Positions 37,146 through 46,899 are shown, numbered from the stretch's first letter. The stretch: 64,000 nucleotides of DNA from Planomonospora sp. ID82291 (GCF_015711645.1 NZ_JABTEX010000001.1:1054001-1118000); one strand, 5' to 3'. Program-made: numbers and translations. The notes: generated by a model not told the origin, from the letters alone.

Positions 37146-37370
37146 AGTACCCGATGGTCTCACCGATCTTCCGGTAGGAGGGCTCTCATCGGTCCGCGTG
37201 TCGCACGCCGTACGGGAGGAATGCCGTACATCAGACGGATTTCCGGAAGGGCGGGTCCCGGAGAGGTCCTCCCGGGACCGCCCGCCGGGGAGGGACGCGC
37301 GGGAGGCGCCCGGCGCGATGCACCGGACGCCTCCCGTGGACTGCTCGCCGAACCCGCCGGACGGCCGGCG

Positions 37371-37450
37371 GTCCCGCACGGCTCGGTACGGTCCCGCACG
37401 GCTCGGTACGGTCCCGCACGGCTCGATGCGGTCCCGCACGGCGCGGGCGG
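37371..37450. repeat. 20-bp tandem repeat ending at the sucD stop codon
   Basis: GTCCCGCACGGCTCGGTACG at 37371, 37391 and (two changes) 37411, plus a half copy at 37431-37450, directly abutting the sucD stop at 37451. The rest of the 305-base gap 37146-37450 shows no gene. Confidence 0.9.
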
Positions 37451-38326
37451 TCAGCGGGACCGCATGACCTCGCGCATGAGGCGGGCGGTCTCGCTGGGGG
37501 TCTTGCCGACCCGCACCCCGACCTTCTCCAGCGCCTCCTTCTTGGCCTGCGCCGTCCCGGCCGACCCCGAGACGATCGCGCCCGCGTGCCCCATGGTCTT
37601 GCCCTCCGGCGCGGTGAACCCCGCCACGTAGGCCACCACCGGCTTGGTCACGTGCTGCTCGATGTAGGCCGCGGCCCGCTCCTCGGCGTCTCCGCCGATC
37701 TCCCCGATCATCACGATCGCGTCCGTGCCCGGGTCGGCCTGGAAGGCCTCCAGCGCGTCGATGTGCGTCGTGCCGATCACCGGGTCGCCGCCGATGCCCA
37801 CCGCCGTGGAGAACCCGAAGTCCCGCAGCTCGTACATCAGCTGGTAGGTCAGCGTGCCCGACTTCGACACCAGGCCGATCCGGCCCGCCGTGGTGATGTC
37901 GGCCGGGATGATGCCGGCGTTGGAGGCGCCCGGCGAGGCGATGCCCGGGCAGTTCGGGCCGATGATGCGCGTCCTGCCGCCCTTGGCCACCGCGTACGCC
38001 CAGAACTCGGTGGTGTCGTGCACCGGCACGCCTTCGGTGATCACCACGCAGAGCGGGATCTCGGCGTCGATGGCCTCCTTGACCGCGTCCTTGGTGAACG
38101 CCGGCGGCACGAACACCACCGACACGTCCGCGCCGGTCTCGGCCATGGCCTCGGCCACGGTGCCGAACACCGGCAGGCCCTCGTGGACGGTGCCGGCCTT
38201 GCGGGCGTTGACGCCGCCCACCACCCGGGCTCCGGCGGCGAGCATGCGGCGGGTGTGCTTGGTGCCCTCCCCGCCGGTCATGCCCTGAACGATGATCTTG
38301 CTGTTCTCGGTCAGCCAGATAGCCAT
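37451..38326 (-). CDS. sucD: Succinyl-CoA ligase alpha subunit
   Basis: A 291-residue CoA-binding subunit of the TCA-cycle enzyme that makes succinate and ATP or GTP. The N-terminal Rossmann domain contains [20 protein letters not shown]; the phosphorylated histidine is His247 in [40 protein letters not shown] and [15 protein letters not shown] are standard. The ATG overlaps the sucC stop by one base (TAATG), giving tight coupling of the two subunits. Confidence 0.96.
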   Translation of the reverse strand: MAIWLTENSKIIVQGMTGGEGTKHTRRMLAAGARVVGGVNARKAGTVHEGLPVFGTVAEAMAETGADVSVVFVPPAFTKDAVKEAIDAEIPLCVVITEGVPVHDTTEFWAYAVAKGGRTRIIGPNCPGIASPGASNAGIIPADITTAGRIGLVSKSGTLTYQLMYELRDFGFSTAVGIGGDPVIGTTHIDALEAFQADPGTDAIVMIGEIGGDAEERAAAYIEQHVTKPVVAYVAGFTAPEGKTMGHAGAIVSGSAGTAQAKKEALEKVGVRVGKTPSETARLMREVMRSR

Positions 38327-39507
38327 TACGCACCTACCGCAGCGAGCTCGGCGGCGCGCTTGGCCGCCTCGTCCATCGTGTCGACCAGCTCGACGCCGGC
38401 AAGCTTGGCGTCGGCCAGGATCTGCCGCCCGAGCAGGGCGTTGTTGCCGTCCAGGCGGACGACCAGGGGGCGGGTGACGGCCTCGCCGCGGCTCTCCAGC
38501 AGCTGGAAGGCGGCCACGATGCCGTTGGCGACCGCGTCGCAGGCGGTGATGCCGCCGAACACGTTCACGAAGATCGACTTCACCGACGGGTCGGAGATGA
38601 TGATCTCCAGGCCGGCCGCCATCACCTCGGCCGAGGCGCCGCCGCCGATGTCGAGGAAGTTGGCGGGCTTGGGCTGCCCGGGGAACGCCTCGCCCGCGTA
38701 GGCGACGACGTCGAGGGTGCTCATGACCAGGCCCGCGCCGTTGCCGATGATGCCGACGCTGCCGTCGAGCTTGACGTAGTTGAGGTCCTTGGCCTTGGCC
38801 GCGGCCTCCAGCGGGTCCTCGGCCGCCTTGTCCGCGTAGGCCTCGTGCTCGGGCTGGCGGAAGGCGGCGTTGTCGTCGAGGGTGACCTTGCCGTCGAGGG
38901 CCTTCACCTGGCCGTCGGCGGACAGGATCATCGGGTTCACCTCGACCAGGGAGGCGTCCTCGTCGACGAAGGCGGCCCAGAGCTTCTCGATGAGCTCGGC
39001 CGCGCCGTCGAGCGCCTTCTCCGGCAGTCCGCCGGCCGCGGCGATCTCACGGGCCCTGGCCCGGTCGACGCCGGTGAGCGGGGAGACCGGGATCTTGGCG
39101 ACCTTCTCGGGGGTGCTGTGCGCGACCTCTTCGATGTCCATTCCGCCGGCGGCGGAGCAGATGGCGAGGAAGGTGCGGTTCGCGCGGTCGAGGAGGAAGG
39201 AGAAGTAGTACTCCTCCGCGATCGCGCTGGCCTCCTCGATCAGGACCTTGTGGACCGTGTGGCCCTTGATGTCCATCCCGAGGATGTCGGTGGCCTTCCG
39301 CTCGGCGTCGGCGGCGTCGTCGGCGACCTTCACGCCGCCCGCCTTGCCTCGGCCACCGGTCTTGACCTGGGCCTTGACGACGACGCGGCCGGTCAGCTCC
39401 TCCGCTGCCGCGCGCGCCTCCTCCACGGTGTGCGCGACGATGCCGCGCGGCACGGGGATGCCGTACTCCGCGAAGAGCTCCTTCGCCTGATGTTCGAACA
39501 GGTCCAC
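38326..39507 (-). CDS. sucC: Succinyl-CoA ligase (ADP-forming) beta subunit
   Basis: A 393-residue ATP-grasp subunit of succinyl-CoA ligase. It opens with [20 protein letters not shown], the family hallmark. [16 protein letters not shown] supplies the nucleotide loop, and [14 protein letters not shown] and [15 protein letters not shown] are in their usual places. GTG 39507 is the family start; the long open frame upstream of it consists of repeat sequence. sucC and sucD are overlapping and co-expressed. Confidence 0.96.
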   Translation of the reverse strand: MDLFEHQAKELFAEYGIPVPRGIVAHTVEEARAAAEELTGRVVVKAQVKTGGRGKAGGVKVADDAADAERKATDILGMDIKGHTVHKVLIEEASAIAEEYYFSFLLDRANRTFLAICSAAGGMDIEEVAHSTPEKVAKIPVSPLTGVDRARAREIAAAGGLPEKALDGAAELIEKLWAAFVDEDASLVEVNPMILSADGQVKALDGKVTLDDNAAFRQPEHEAYADKAAEDPLEAAAKAKDLNYVKLDGSVGIIGNGAGLVMSTLDVVAYAGEAFPGQPKPANFLDIGGGASAEVMAAGLEIIISDPSVKSIFVNVFGGITACDAVANGIVAAFQLLESRGEAVTRPLVVRLDGNNALLGRQILADAKLAGVELVDTMDEAAKRAAELAAVGA

Positions 39508-39710
39508 GAGGGGTCCGTCCTTGCTTGTCCGGCTGGTGTACAGATGTCGGCGGTCCGGCTCCACAGACAGTGAGGGGAGCCTGGCGATTTTTGCGCCAAT
39601 GAAGCCTAGCCTCCCCGGCGCCCCCGCGAGGTCACCGGGGCCATCCTGCGGCTCGTACCGCGTACCCGGCGGGGCGCGCGGCATCGGCGGTCCCCGCGTA
39701 CCCGGCGGCC

Positions 39711-39836
39711 CGCACCGCGTCGACGGACCGCACAGCCTCGGCGGGCCGCACCGCGTCGACGGACCGCACAGCCTCGGCGGGCCGCACCGCGTCGACGGGG
39801 CGCACAGCCTCGGCGGGGCGCACAACCTCGGCGGGC
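39711..39836. repeat. 36-bp tandem repeat (3.5 copies) past the B12-binding gene
   Basis: Units at 39711-39746, 39747-39782, 39783-39818 and an 18-base half at 39819-39836. Each 36-mer is two related 18-mers (CGCACCGCGTCGACGGAC and CGCACAGCCTCGGCGGGC). The array ends 19 bases from the stop of the B12-binding gene on the minus strand. Confidence 0.92.
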
Positions 39837-39855
39837 CGCACGGCGGGAAGGCCGG

Positions 39856-40263
39856 TCAGACCCGGGCGGGCACGGCGCTCCGCACCCATTCGACGATCTC
39901 CTCCGTGGTCGCCCCCGGGGTGAAGATCCGGGCGACGCCCATCCTCTCCAGTTCGGGCATGTCGTCCTCCGGGATGATCCCGCCGCCGAACACCACGATG
40001 TCGCCCGCGTCGTTCTCCCTGAGCAGCTCGATCACCTTGGCGAAGAGGGTCATGTGGGCCCCCGACAGGATCGACAGGCCGACCGCGGCGGCGTCCTCCT
40101 GCACGGCGGTGCGCACGATCTGCTCGGGCGTCTGGTGCAGGCCGGTGTAGACGACCTCCATCCCGGCGTCCCGCAGCGCCCTGGCCACGATCTTCACACC
40201 CCGGTCGTGGCCGTCCAGCCCCGGCTTGGCGATGACCACGCGGATCCTCGGCTCGGCATCCAT
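39856..40263 (-). CDS. Cobalamin B12-binding domain protein (mutase-type small subunit)
   Basis: A 135-residue protein that is essentially one B12-binding domain: [20 protein letters not shown], with the D-x-H-x2-G motif whose His replaces the lower axial cobalt ligand, followed by [11 protein letters not shown] and [11 protein letters not shown]. It matches the C-terminal B12 domain of methylmalonyl-CoA mutase and the free-standing small subunits of related mutases. No large mutase subunit is in the window. It may pair with an acyl-CoA mutase elsewhere whose product, succinyl-CoA, would feed the adjacent sucCD reaction; that link is inference. Confidence 0.9.
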   Translation of the reverse strand: MDAEPRIRVVIAKPGLDGHDRGVKIVARALRDAGMEVVYTGLHQTPEQIVRTAVQEDAAAVGLSILSGAHMTLFAKVIELLRENDAGDIVVFGGGIIPEDDMPELERMGVARIFTPGATTEEIVEWVRSAVPARV

Positions 40264-40502
40264 GACAGACCTCCTCGTCTGCGTCCCGCCCACTCGTGGA
40301 CGGCGGCTGTCCGCAGCGTAACCGGCCCGGTGGCGCCGGGCCGCCGGGGTGCGGGACTTTCCAGCAGGCCTTCCGCGGTACGGCCCTGCGGAACACCGGG
40401 TCACGCGGAATCCCTCGGAACGGGGATTCCGGATTCACTGATGATCATTACCTGACAGAATGCCGTTCCCCTCATATCCACCCAGAAGAAACGGCTGACT
40501 CC

Positions 40503-41375
40503 ATGAGGCGATCGATCGCCCTGACCGCCGCGATGCTCATCGCACCCGCGCTGGCCACCGCCACCTCCACCTCCGCACAGGCCGCCCCGGCCGACCCCGC
40601 GAACGCGCTCAGGCAGCAGTTCAAGGCCGGGCACGGTGTCCAGATCACACAGACCGCGCGCACGGTCGTCGACGGGACCACCGGGTTCACGTTCGCGGCC
40701 AAGGGCAGGCTGCAGTTCGGCCCCACCGGACCGGTGGCCTACGACATCACCACGCGGATGACCACCACCGCGAAGGGAGCGGGGAACCAGGGCGACGAGG
40801 AGTCGTCCGCCTTCGGTTCGCTCGACCCGTACCGCACGATCAACGTCGGGAACCGCGTCTACGTCTCCGGCGGCGCCTACGGAAAGCAGCTCCCCGAGGG
40901 CAAGACCTGGGTGAGCTTCAAGGGCGGTCCCGTCTACGCCCCGGCTCCCGACGTGCTGGAGCCCGCCGTACTGACGGCCCTGGTGAAGGCCCCTGCGGGC
41001 AGGCACTCCCGTGACGGCCTCCGGCACCAGGGCACCCTGACCTACGCGGAGCTGTACAAGATCTCTTCGAGCTTCCGCACCTCGATCGGCGCCAGGCCGA
41101 CCGACGAGCTCGGCAAGAGCAGGTTCTCCTGGCGGCTCTGGCTCGACGGCAAGGGCCTGCCCCGGCGCGTGACGGTCTCTGAGGCCCTCTCCGCCGAGGA
41201 GTCGTCGATGACCTCGACGGTAGAGACCCGCTACACCGGCTGGGGCTCGAAGGTCACCGTCACCGCCCCGCCGGCCGACCAGGTCGTCGACGCGAAGGAC
41301 CTGCCCGCCGAGCTGCCCGACCCCAAGGAGCTCGTCAACGCCCTGACCACGGGTCCCGCCGGCGACCGGCGGTGA
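40503..41375 (+). CDS. Secreted protein of unknown function, paralogue 1 of 3
   Basis: A 290-residue exported protein: signal peptide RRSIALTAAMLIAPALATAT, STSAQAAPA, then a single mature domain. Five blocks are shared with the next two genes: YGKQLPEGKTWVSFKG, VLEPAVLTALVK, ELYKISSSFR, SWRLWLDGKGLPRRVTV and ETRYTGWGSKVTVTAPP. The W-x-L-D-x-x-GLPRR block recalls the pattern of LppX/LprG-type lipid-binding lipoproteins, but there is no lipobox Cys, so that relation is only suggestive. Divergent from the B12-binding gene. Function unknown. Confidence 0.7.
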   Translation: MRRSIALTAAMLIAPALATATSTSAQAAPADPANALRQQFKAGHGVQITQTARTVVDGTTGFTFAAKGRLQFGPTGPVAYDITTRMTTTAKGAGNQGDEESSAFGSLDPYRTINVGNRVYVSGGAYGKQLPEGKTWVSFKGGPVYAPAPDVLEPAVLTALVKAPAGRHSRDGLRHQGTLTYAELYKISSSFRTSIGARPTDELGKSRFSWRLWLDGKGLPRRVTVSEALSAEESSMTSTVETRYTGWGSKVTVTAPPADQVVDAKDLPAELPDPKELVNALTTGPAGDRR

Positions 41376-41389
41376 TCCGGTAGCCGGGC

Positions 41390-41471
41390 GCCGCCCGGAC
41401 CCGGAGCCACCACCGGGCCGGGCGGGGCGCGGCCCGGGTCCGGAGCCACCACCGGATGCGGGCGGGGCGCG
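41390..41471 (+). repeat. About 40-bp tandem duplication after paralogue 1
   Basis: Two copies (41390-41431 and 41432-41471) sharing CCGGAGCCACCACCGG and GGGCGGGGCGCGGCC, beginning 15 bases past the stop of the first secreted paralogue. Confidence 0.75.
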
Positions 41472-41530
41472 GCCAGCCGTACAGCGGGCGCGGCCCGGCG
41501 GCCGGGAGCGGTGAATCCTCCCGGCCGATT

Positions 41531-41564
41531 CCCGGGGCGGTTCCCGGCCGGGAACCGCCCCGGG
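41531..41564. terminator. 34-bp perfect palindrome between secreted paralogues 1 and 2
   Basis: CCCGGGGCGGTTCCCGG is followed directly by its reverse complement, a 15-bp stem with a 4-base loop. It probably terminates transcription of paralogue 1 and separates it from paralogue 2. The rest of 41376-41697 holds no gene. Confidence 0.8.
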
Positions 41565-41697
41565 CCCGTTCCCGGCCGGACGGCTCATCCCTCACCCTCG
41601 CGCAAAGCGGGGGCGCGGAGTTGTCAACCCGCGGCATAGCCGCGCGGGCGCGGGTGGCCTACCTTGGCGGATCCTGGCTTCCGGTGAGGGGGATCCG

Positions 41698-42648
41698 ATG
41701 AGACGGTGGGCCGTTCCGCTCGTCGCGGTGGCACTGGCCGCCGCGCTGCCGCAGCCGGGTACGGCGCAGGCCGGCACCGCATGGGCCGGTACCGCGCAGC
41801 GCGGGGCATCGACGCAGGAGGCCCGGACCTCCGGAGCCGGGGAAGCCGGACCGGCGCAGACGCAGGGGGCGCCGTCGCCCGTGGCGGCGTTGAAGCGGCG
41901 GTTCGCCGAGCACACGGGGCTGCGGATCTCCGATGTCGGACGGGTCTACCGGGACGGCAAGGCGGTCGTCACCATCTGGCGCAGGGGCAGGGTGGAGTTC
42001 GACGGCTCCGGGGTGTACGCCACGGACACGACGGGACGCACGGAGGCGGGACGCGGGGCGATCCGGGAGTTCGAGGGCCTGACCGGGCAGCGGCTCGGCT
42101 CGACCCGGGTGATCTGCTTCCCGAACGAGGCGTACCTGTCCGGGCCCGGCTACGAGACCTGGCTGCCCGAGGGCAAGAGCTGGCTCGGCCTGATCGGCCC
42201 GGCGAACATCAAGCAGACCGCGGCGCTGCCGCAGATCGTGAACGTCTTCGAACCCGCCACCCTCGGCACCCTGCTCTCCCACAGCACGGTGAAGCGGAGG
42301 CTGCCCTCCGGCACCTACCACCAGGGCGCCGTGACGCTGCGCACGCTCTACCGGGTCTCCCCCTCCTTCCGCGACCGGCTCGCCGGGCCGCCGAAGGGGC
42401 GGAGCGCGAAGATCACGGTCGGCTTCCGGCTCTGGCTGGACCGCTCGAACCTGGCCCGCCGGCTGACGACCACCTGGCGGCAGCCGGTCCCCGGCACGCC
42501 GAGGCGGCCCACCACCACGGTCGCGGACACCCGCTACACCGGCTGGGGTTCGGACGTGACGCTGGCGCCCCCGCCGCCGGAGGACACGGCCGACGCGGGC
42601 CGGGTCGGCGGCGACTTCTCCCCGCCCCCGACGCTGCCGGTCGGCTGA
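41698..42648 (+). CDS. Secreted protein of unknown function, paralogue 2 of 3
   Basis: A 316-residue exported protein: signal peptide RRWAVPLVAVALAAALPQPG, an Ala/Gly/Thr-rich low-complexity stretch to about residue 60, then the shared domain. Matching blocks are YETWLPEGKSWLGLIG, VFEPATLGTLLSH, TLYRVSPSFR, GFRLWLDRSNLARRLTT and DTRYTGWGSDVTLAPPPP. It is the most divergent of the three and has a longer N-terminal linker. ATG 41698 follows GTGAGGGGGATCC. Function unknown; a tandem-duplication origin is clear. Confidence 0.7.
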   Translation: MRRWAVPLVAVALAAALPQPGTAQAGTAWAGTAQRGASTQEARTSGAGEAGPAQTQGAPSPVAALKRRFAEHTGLRISDVGRVYRDGKAVVTIWRRGRVEFDGSGVYATDTTGRTEAGRGAIREFEGLTGQRLGSTRVICFPNEAYLSGPGYETWLPEGKSWLGLIGPANIKQTAALPQIVNVFEPATLGTLLSHSTVKRRLPSGTYHQGAVTLRTLYRVSPSFRDRLAGPPKGRSAKITVGFRLWLDRSNLARRLTTTWRQPVPGTPRRPTTTVADTRYTGWGSDVTLAPPPPEDTADAGRVGGDFSPPPTLPVG

Positions 42649-42831
42649 GGGGAGCCACCGAGCCGGCCGATCGGGCAGACTCGGCGCCTGACCGGACTCC
42701 GGCATCTGCACGGAATATCAATCATTAATTCGCCATAAGCCGTATTTGACGAGACTTTATTGTGATCTTCATTCGAGAGGATGACCGGGTCCCTCCCGAA
42801 CGGGGTGGAGGGAATACACGGGAGAATCCAC

Positions 42832-43710
42832 TTGAAGCGTTTCATCGCCGGTCTGGCCTGCGCCGCAGCAGCAGGCCTGGCCGTCCCCACGCTCGCCTCG
42901 GCCGCCCACGCGCAGGCGCCCGCCGACCCCCTCGCCGCGCTGCAGAGCAAGCTCGGCACCGGCCGCGGGGTGAGCTTCTCCGAGAAGACGAAGATGGTCT
43001 CGGGCAACACCCGCTACGTCTTCTCCACCCGGACGGGCGTCCTGCAGTTCGGCCGCTCCGGGGTGGTCGCCTCCGACCACACCACCAAGCTGCGCATCAA
43101 GGCCAGCCAGCTCGAGGAGTTCGAGGCCCTCGCCCAGAACTCGGACGACGAGGACGCCAAGACCTTCGCCAAGCTGACCGCCGGGCTCACCAAGCCCGAG
43201 CGGACCGTCACGGTGAAGAACGTCTCCTACCTCTCCGGCGGCATGTTCGGCGAGTTCCTGCCCTCCGGCAAGACCTGGCTCCGCTTCCCCGGCCCCGTCA
43301 ACGGCGCCTTCGGCTCGGCGGGCCAGCTGGTGAACCCGGCCGAGCCCGCGACGCTCAAGGCCCTGCTCGCGCACGCCGCCCGGCAGACCGGGGGCTACAC
43401 CGGGAAGATCACCTTCGGTGAGCTCTACAAGGTCTCGCCGTGGTTCCGGGCCTCCGTGATGGAGAAGCCCTCCGCCAAGGAGGCCAAGACGGTGGTGAGC
43501 TGGAGGCTGGTCCTCGGCGCCGACCGGCTCCCCGCCCGTCTGACCACCACCTACCCGGCCGGTGACGGCGCCTCCACCACGGTGGAGACCGGCTACACCG
43601 GCTGGGGCGCCAAGGTCTCGGTGAAGGCTCCGCCGGCCGACGAGGTCGCCGAGATCACCGACCTCGACGAGGACGTCAAGGACGCCCCGATCCCGCTGCT
43701 CGGCAAGTGA
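42832..43710 (+). CDS. Secreted protein of unknown function, paralogue 3 of 3
   Basis: A 292-residue exported protein. A TTG start at 42832 is preferred (GGGAGA six bases upstream) because it places the signal peptide KRFIAGLACAAAAGLAVPTL, ASAAHA at the very N-terminus; ATG 42781 would add 17 non-signal residues. Shared blocks: FGEFLPSGKTWLRFPG, AEPATLKALLAH, ELYKVSPWFR, SWRLVLGADRLPARLTT and ETGYTGWGAKVSVKAPP. An AT-rich promoter zone at 42715-42775 (CAATCATTAATTCGCC; TATTTGACGAG) lies upstream, so it is probably transcribed on its own. Function unknown. Confidence 0.7.
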   Translation: MKRFIAGLACAAAAGLAVPTLASAAHAQAPADPLAALQSKLGTGRGVSFSEKTKMVSGNTRYVFSTRTGVLQFGRSGVVASDHTTKLRIKASQLEEFEALAQNSDDEDAKTFAKLTAGLTKPERTVTVKNVSYLSGGMFGEFLPSGKTWLRFPGPVNGAFGSAGQLVNPAEPATLKALLAHAARQTGGYTGKITFGELYKVSPWFRASVMEKPSAKEAKTVVSWRLVLGADRLPARLTTTYPAGDGASTTVETGYTGWGAKVSVKAPPADEVAEITDLDEDVKDAPIPLLGK

Positions 43711-43786
43711 TCGCAGACGTCTCGCGGCCGGCCCCGTCCGGCCGGTGACCGGGCGCCCGGCGGAGCATCCGCCGGGCGTTCGCGTC

Positions 43787-43826
43787 TTCCGGGTTCCGGG
43801 TTCCGGGTTCCGGGTTCCGGGTTCCG
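43787..43826. repeat. 7-bp tandem repeat (TTCCGGG x5.7) ending at the pcrA stop codon
   Basis: Five full copies and a partial one. The array abuts the pcrA stop (43827-43829) with no gap. It looks telomere-like but is internal and short. Confidence 0.92.
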
Positions 43827-46079
43827 CTAGAGCTTCTCCAGCGGCGCGTAGGCCAGCACCAGGGTCTTCGCGCCGCCGCTGCCGAAGTCGACCTTCGCCT
43901 TGTCCCCGTCGACCGAGACGACCGTGCCCAGGCCGTACTGGTCGTGGGTGACGCGGTCCCCCGGGGTGAGGTCGGGGATCTTCCGGCCGCCGGGCCTGCG
44001 GGCGGGGGCCGTACGGGAGGGCTCGCGGCGGGTCGCCGCCGTCCAGGCGTTCTTCTTCGGGTCGCTGCGCCAGTCGACCAGCTCGGACGGGATCTCCGAG
44101 ACGAAGCGGGAGGCCGGGTTGAACGACGGGGAGCCCCACGAGCTGCGGACCGCCGCCCGTGAGACGTACAGGCGCTGCTCGGCGCGGGTGATGCCGACGT
44201 AGGCCAGGCGGCGCTCCTCCTCCAGCTCCTTCGGCTCGCCGAGGGAGCGCAGGTGCGGGAAGACGCCGTCCTCCATCCCGGTGAGGAAGACCACCGGGAA
44301 CTCCAGGCCCTTGGCGGTGTGCAGGGTCATCAGCGTGACCACGCCCTGCCCGCCGTCCTCGGTCGGGATCTGGTCGGCATCGGCCACCAGCGAGACCTGC
44401 TCCAGGAACTCCACGAGCGTGCCCTCGGGGGTGGCCTCCTCGAACTCCGAGGCCACCGCGACCAGCTGGTCCAGGTTCTCCAGGCGGCTCTCGTCCTGCG
44501 GGTCGTCGGAGTTCTCCAGCTCCGCCCGGTAGCCGGTGGTCACCAGGATCTCCCGGGCCAGCGCCGACGGGGGCATGCCCTCGGCCTTGACCGTCAGGTC
44601 GTCCAGGAGCGCGACGAAGTCCCTGATCGCCTTGAGCGAGCGGGTGGCCATGCCCGGCGCCTCGTCCGCCCGCCGCAGCGCGTCGGCGAACGGGATGCGC
44701 TCGCGCGCCGCGAACGCCTCCACCATCGCCTCCGCCCGGTCCCCGATGCCGCGCTTGGGCACGTTGAGGATGCGGCGCAGCGAGACCACGTCGCCGGGGT
44801 TGGCCAGCACCCGCAGGTAGGCCAGCAGGTCGCGGACCTCCTTGCGCTCGTAGAAGCGCACCCCGCCCACCACCTTGTACGGCAGGCCGGTCCGGATGAA
44901 CGTCTCCTCGAAGACGCGGGAGGCGGCGTTGGTCCGGTAGAACACGGCCACCTGGCCGGGGACCACGCCCTCGGCGTCGGTGAGCCGGTCGACCTCCTGG
45001 GCGACGAACATGGCCTCGTCGTGCTCGTCGTCGGCGACGTATCCGACGATCTTCGCTCCGGCCCCCTGGTCGGACCAGAGGTTCTTGGGCTTGCGGCTCT
45101 CGTTGCGCGAGATCACCGCGTTGGCCGCGGACAGGATCGTCTGGGTGGAGCGGTAGTTCTGCTCCAGCAGGATCGTCTTGGCGTCCGGGTAGTCGCGCTC
45201 GAACTCCAGGATGTTGCGGATCGTCGCGCCGCGGAAGGCGTAGATCGACTGGTCGGCGTCGCCCACCACGCACAGCTCGGCCGGGGCGATGCCGGAGGTG
45301 CCCTCCCGGACCGGGTCGCCGTCGGCGGTGCGCGGCTCGGGACGGCCGACGAGCTCCCTGACCAGGGTGTACTGGGCGTGGTTGGTGTCCTGGTACTCGT
45401 CGACCATGACGTGCCGCCAGCGGCGGCGGTAGTGCTCGGCCACCTCGGGGAAGATCTGCAGCAGCGTGACCGTCAGCATGATCAGGTCGTCGAAGTCCAT
45501 CGCGCCGGCCTCGGTCAGCCGCCGCTGGTAGAGCTTGTAGGCCTCGGCGAGCGTGCGCTCCAGGTGCGTGGCGGCCTGGGCCGCCGCCGTCTCGTAGTCG
45601 ACCAGCTCGTTCTTGAAGTTGCTGACCTGCGCGGAGAAGGAGCGCGGCGGGTAGCGCTTGGGATCGAGGTCCATCTCCCGGCAGACCATGGCCATCAGCC
45701 GCTGGGCGTCGGCCTGGTCGTAGATGGAGAAGCCGGAGGGGAAACCCAGCCGCCTGGCCTCGCGCCGCAGGATCCGCACGCACGCGCTGTGGAAGGTCAT
45801 CACCCACATCGCCGCGGAGCGGGGCCCGACCAGCCGGTCGACCCGCTCCTTCATCTCCTTGGCGGCCTTGTTGGTGAAGGTGATCGCCAGGATCTCCTGC
45901 GGATGCACGCCCCGCTCGGCCAGCAGGTGGGCGACGCGGTGGGTCAGCACCCGCGTCTTGCCCGAACCGGCGCCCGCCACGATGAGCAGCGGGCTGCCGT
46001 GGTGCACGACGGCCTCGCGCTGCTGGGGGTTGAGCCCGTCGAGCAGCGGGTGGGTCAGGGAATCGGCTGGGATCGGCAC
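43827..46079 (-). CDS. pcrA: ATP-dependent DNA helicase PcrA/UvrD
   Basis: A 750-residue superfamily 1A 3'-5' helicase used in repair, replication restart and clearing of RNA polymerase. Q-motif LNPQQREAVVHHGSPLLIVA, Walker A AGAGSGKTR at residues 35-43, ITFTNKAAKEMKERV (Ia), DEYQDTN (II), VVGDADQSIYAFRGA (III), EQNYRST (IV), TLHTAKGLEFPVVFLTGMED (V) and YVGITRAEQRLY (VI) are all present. The C-terminal segment GDRVTHDQYGLGTVVSVDGD is the Tudor-like domain that contacts RNA polymerase in PcrA. Full length and intact. Confidence 0.96.
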   Translation of the reverse strand: MPIPADSLTHPLLDGLNPQQREAVVHHGSPLLIVAGAGSGKTRVLTHRVAHLLAERGVHPQEILAITFTNKAAKEMKERVDRLVGPRSAAMWVMTFHSACVRILRREARRLGFPSGFSIYDQADAQRLMAMVCREMDLDPKRYPPRSFSAQVSNFKNELVDYETAAAQAATHLERTLAEAYKLYQRRLTEAGAMDFDDLIMLTVTLLQIFPEVAEHYRRRWRHVMVDEYQDTNHAQYTLVRELVGRPEPRTADGDPVREGTSGIAPAELCVVGDADQSIYAFRGATIRNILEFERDYPDAKTILLEQNYRSTQTILSAANAVISRNESRKPKNLWSDQGAGAKIVGYVADDEHDEAMFVAQEVDRLTDAEGVVPGQVAVFYRTNAASRVFEETFIRTGLPYKVVGGVRFYERKEVRDLLAYLRVLANPGDVVSLRRILNVPKRGIGDRAEAMVEAFAARERIPFADALRRADEAPGMATRSLKAIRDFVALLDDLTVKAEGMPPSALAREILVTTGYRAELENSDDPQDESRLENLDQLVAVASEFEEATPEGTLVEFLEQVSLVADADQIPTEDGGQGVVTLMTLHTAKGLEFPVVFLTGMEDGVFPHLRSLGEPKELEEERRLAYVGITRAEQRLYVSRAAVRSSWGSPSFNPASRFVSEIPSELVDWRSDPKKNAWTAATRREPSRTAPARRPGGRKIPDLTPGDRVTHDQYGLGTVVSVDGDKAKVDFGSGGAKTLVLAYAPLEKL

Positions 46080-46143
46080 CTCCCTAGGTTACGGCGGCCC
46101 GCCGACAACCGGGTCCACGCCGGGGAAGGACCGCCGGTGGGGG

Positions 46144-46899
46144 ATGCTCGTGCCCGTGAGCGCCATCGCCCTGTCCCCGGTCACCGCCGCCGTCGTCGTC
46201 CTCCTCGCCCTCGCGGGCGCCGCCGTCGCCCTGCTCGGCCGTCTCGGGCACGGCCGGGCCGTGCTCACCGCCTGCCTGCGCGCCGCCGCCCAGCTCGGCA
46301 CGGTCTCACTGGTCATCGTGTGGGCCGTCGGGCGACCGGTGGCGGCGGGCGCCTTCGTCCTGGTGATGTACGGCGTGGCGAGCCTGACCGCGGGACGCCG
46401 GATCACCTCCGGGGCCGCCGCCCGGTGGGCGGCCGTGCCCGTCGGCGCGGGGACCCTGCCGGTCTTCCTGCTGCTGGCCGGCACCGGGACCGTCCCGCCG
46501 GAGGGCATCGTGCTGATCCCGGTCGCGGGCATCCTGCTGGGCGGCTGCCTGACGGCCACGGCGCTGGCGGGCCGGCGCGCGGCCGACGAACTGGCCCGGC
46601 GGCGCGGCGAGGTCGAGGCGGCGCTCTCGCTGGGCTTCTCCGACCGGGACGCGGCCCTGGAGATCTGCCGCCCGGCGGCGGCCCAGGCGCTGGTGCCCGC
46701 CCTGGACCAGACCAGGACCGTGGGCCTGGTCACCCTGCCGGGGGCGTTCGTCGGCATGCTGCTCGGCGGAGCCGATCCTCTGCACGCGGGCGTGGTCCAG
46801 CTCGTCGTCCTGGTCGCACTGCTGGCCGCCGAGGCGGTGGCCGTCCTGGTCACGGTCGAGCTGGTGGCCCGGGGCCGCTTCTCCCCGGCCGCGCGGTAG
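46144..46899 (+). CDS. FetB/YbbM-type ABC permease (UPF0014)
   Basis: A 251-residue membrane protein with six to seven hydrophobic segments. The core RRGEVEAALSLGFSDRDAAL, and QTRTVGLVTLPGAFVGMLLG with ADPLHAGVVQLVVL, is the signature of the FetB family, the permease of the FetAB iron exporter. No FetA-type ATPase gene is adjacent, so its partner must be elsewhere, or the protein works differently. ATG 46144 lies closest to the first membrane segment; a GTG four residues downstream is also possible. It is divergent from pcrA. Confidence 0.82.
   Translation: MLVPVSAIALSPVTAAVVVLLALAGAAVALLGRLGHGRAVLTACLRAAAQLGTVSLVIVWAVGRPVAAGAFVLVMYGVASLTAGRRITSGAAARWAAVPVGAGTLPVFLLLAGTGTVPPEGIVLIPVAGILLGGCLTATALAGRRAADELARRRGEVEAALSLGFSDRDAALEICRPAAAQALVPALDQTRTVGLVTLPGAFVGMLLGGADPLHAGVVQLVVLVALLAAEAVAVLVTVELVARGRFSPAAR

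Noticed and set aside
39711-39836. Repeat-encoded [12 protein letters not shown]-type peptide as an N-terminal extension of SucC
   Set aside because: SucC starts at GTG 39507 by family comparison; the upstream frame is only open because of the repeat.
43787-43826. Telomere-like GGGTTCC repeats
   Set aside because: Only 40 bases, internal, flanked on both sides by normal genes and directly behind the pcrA stop; it fits the general 3'-end repeat pattern better than a chromosome end.
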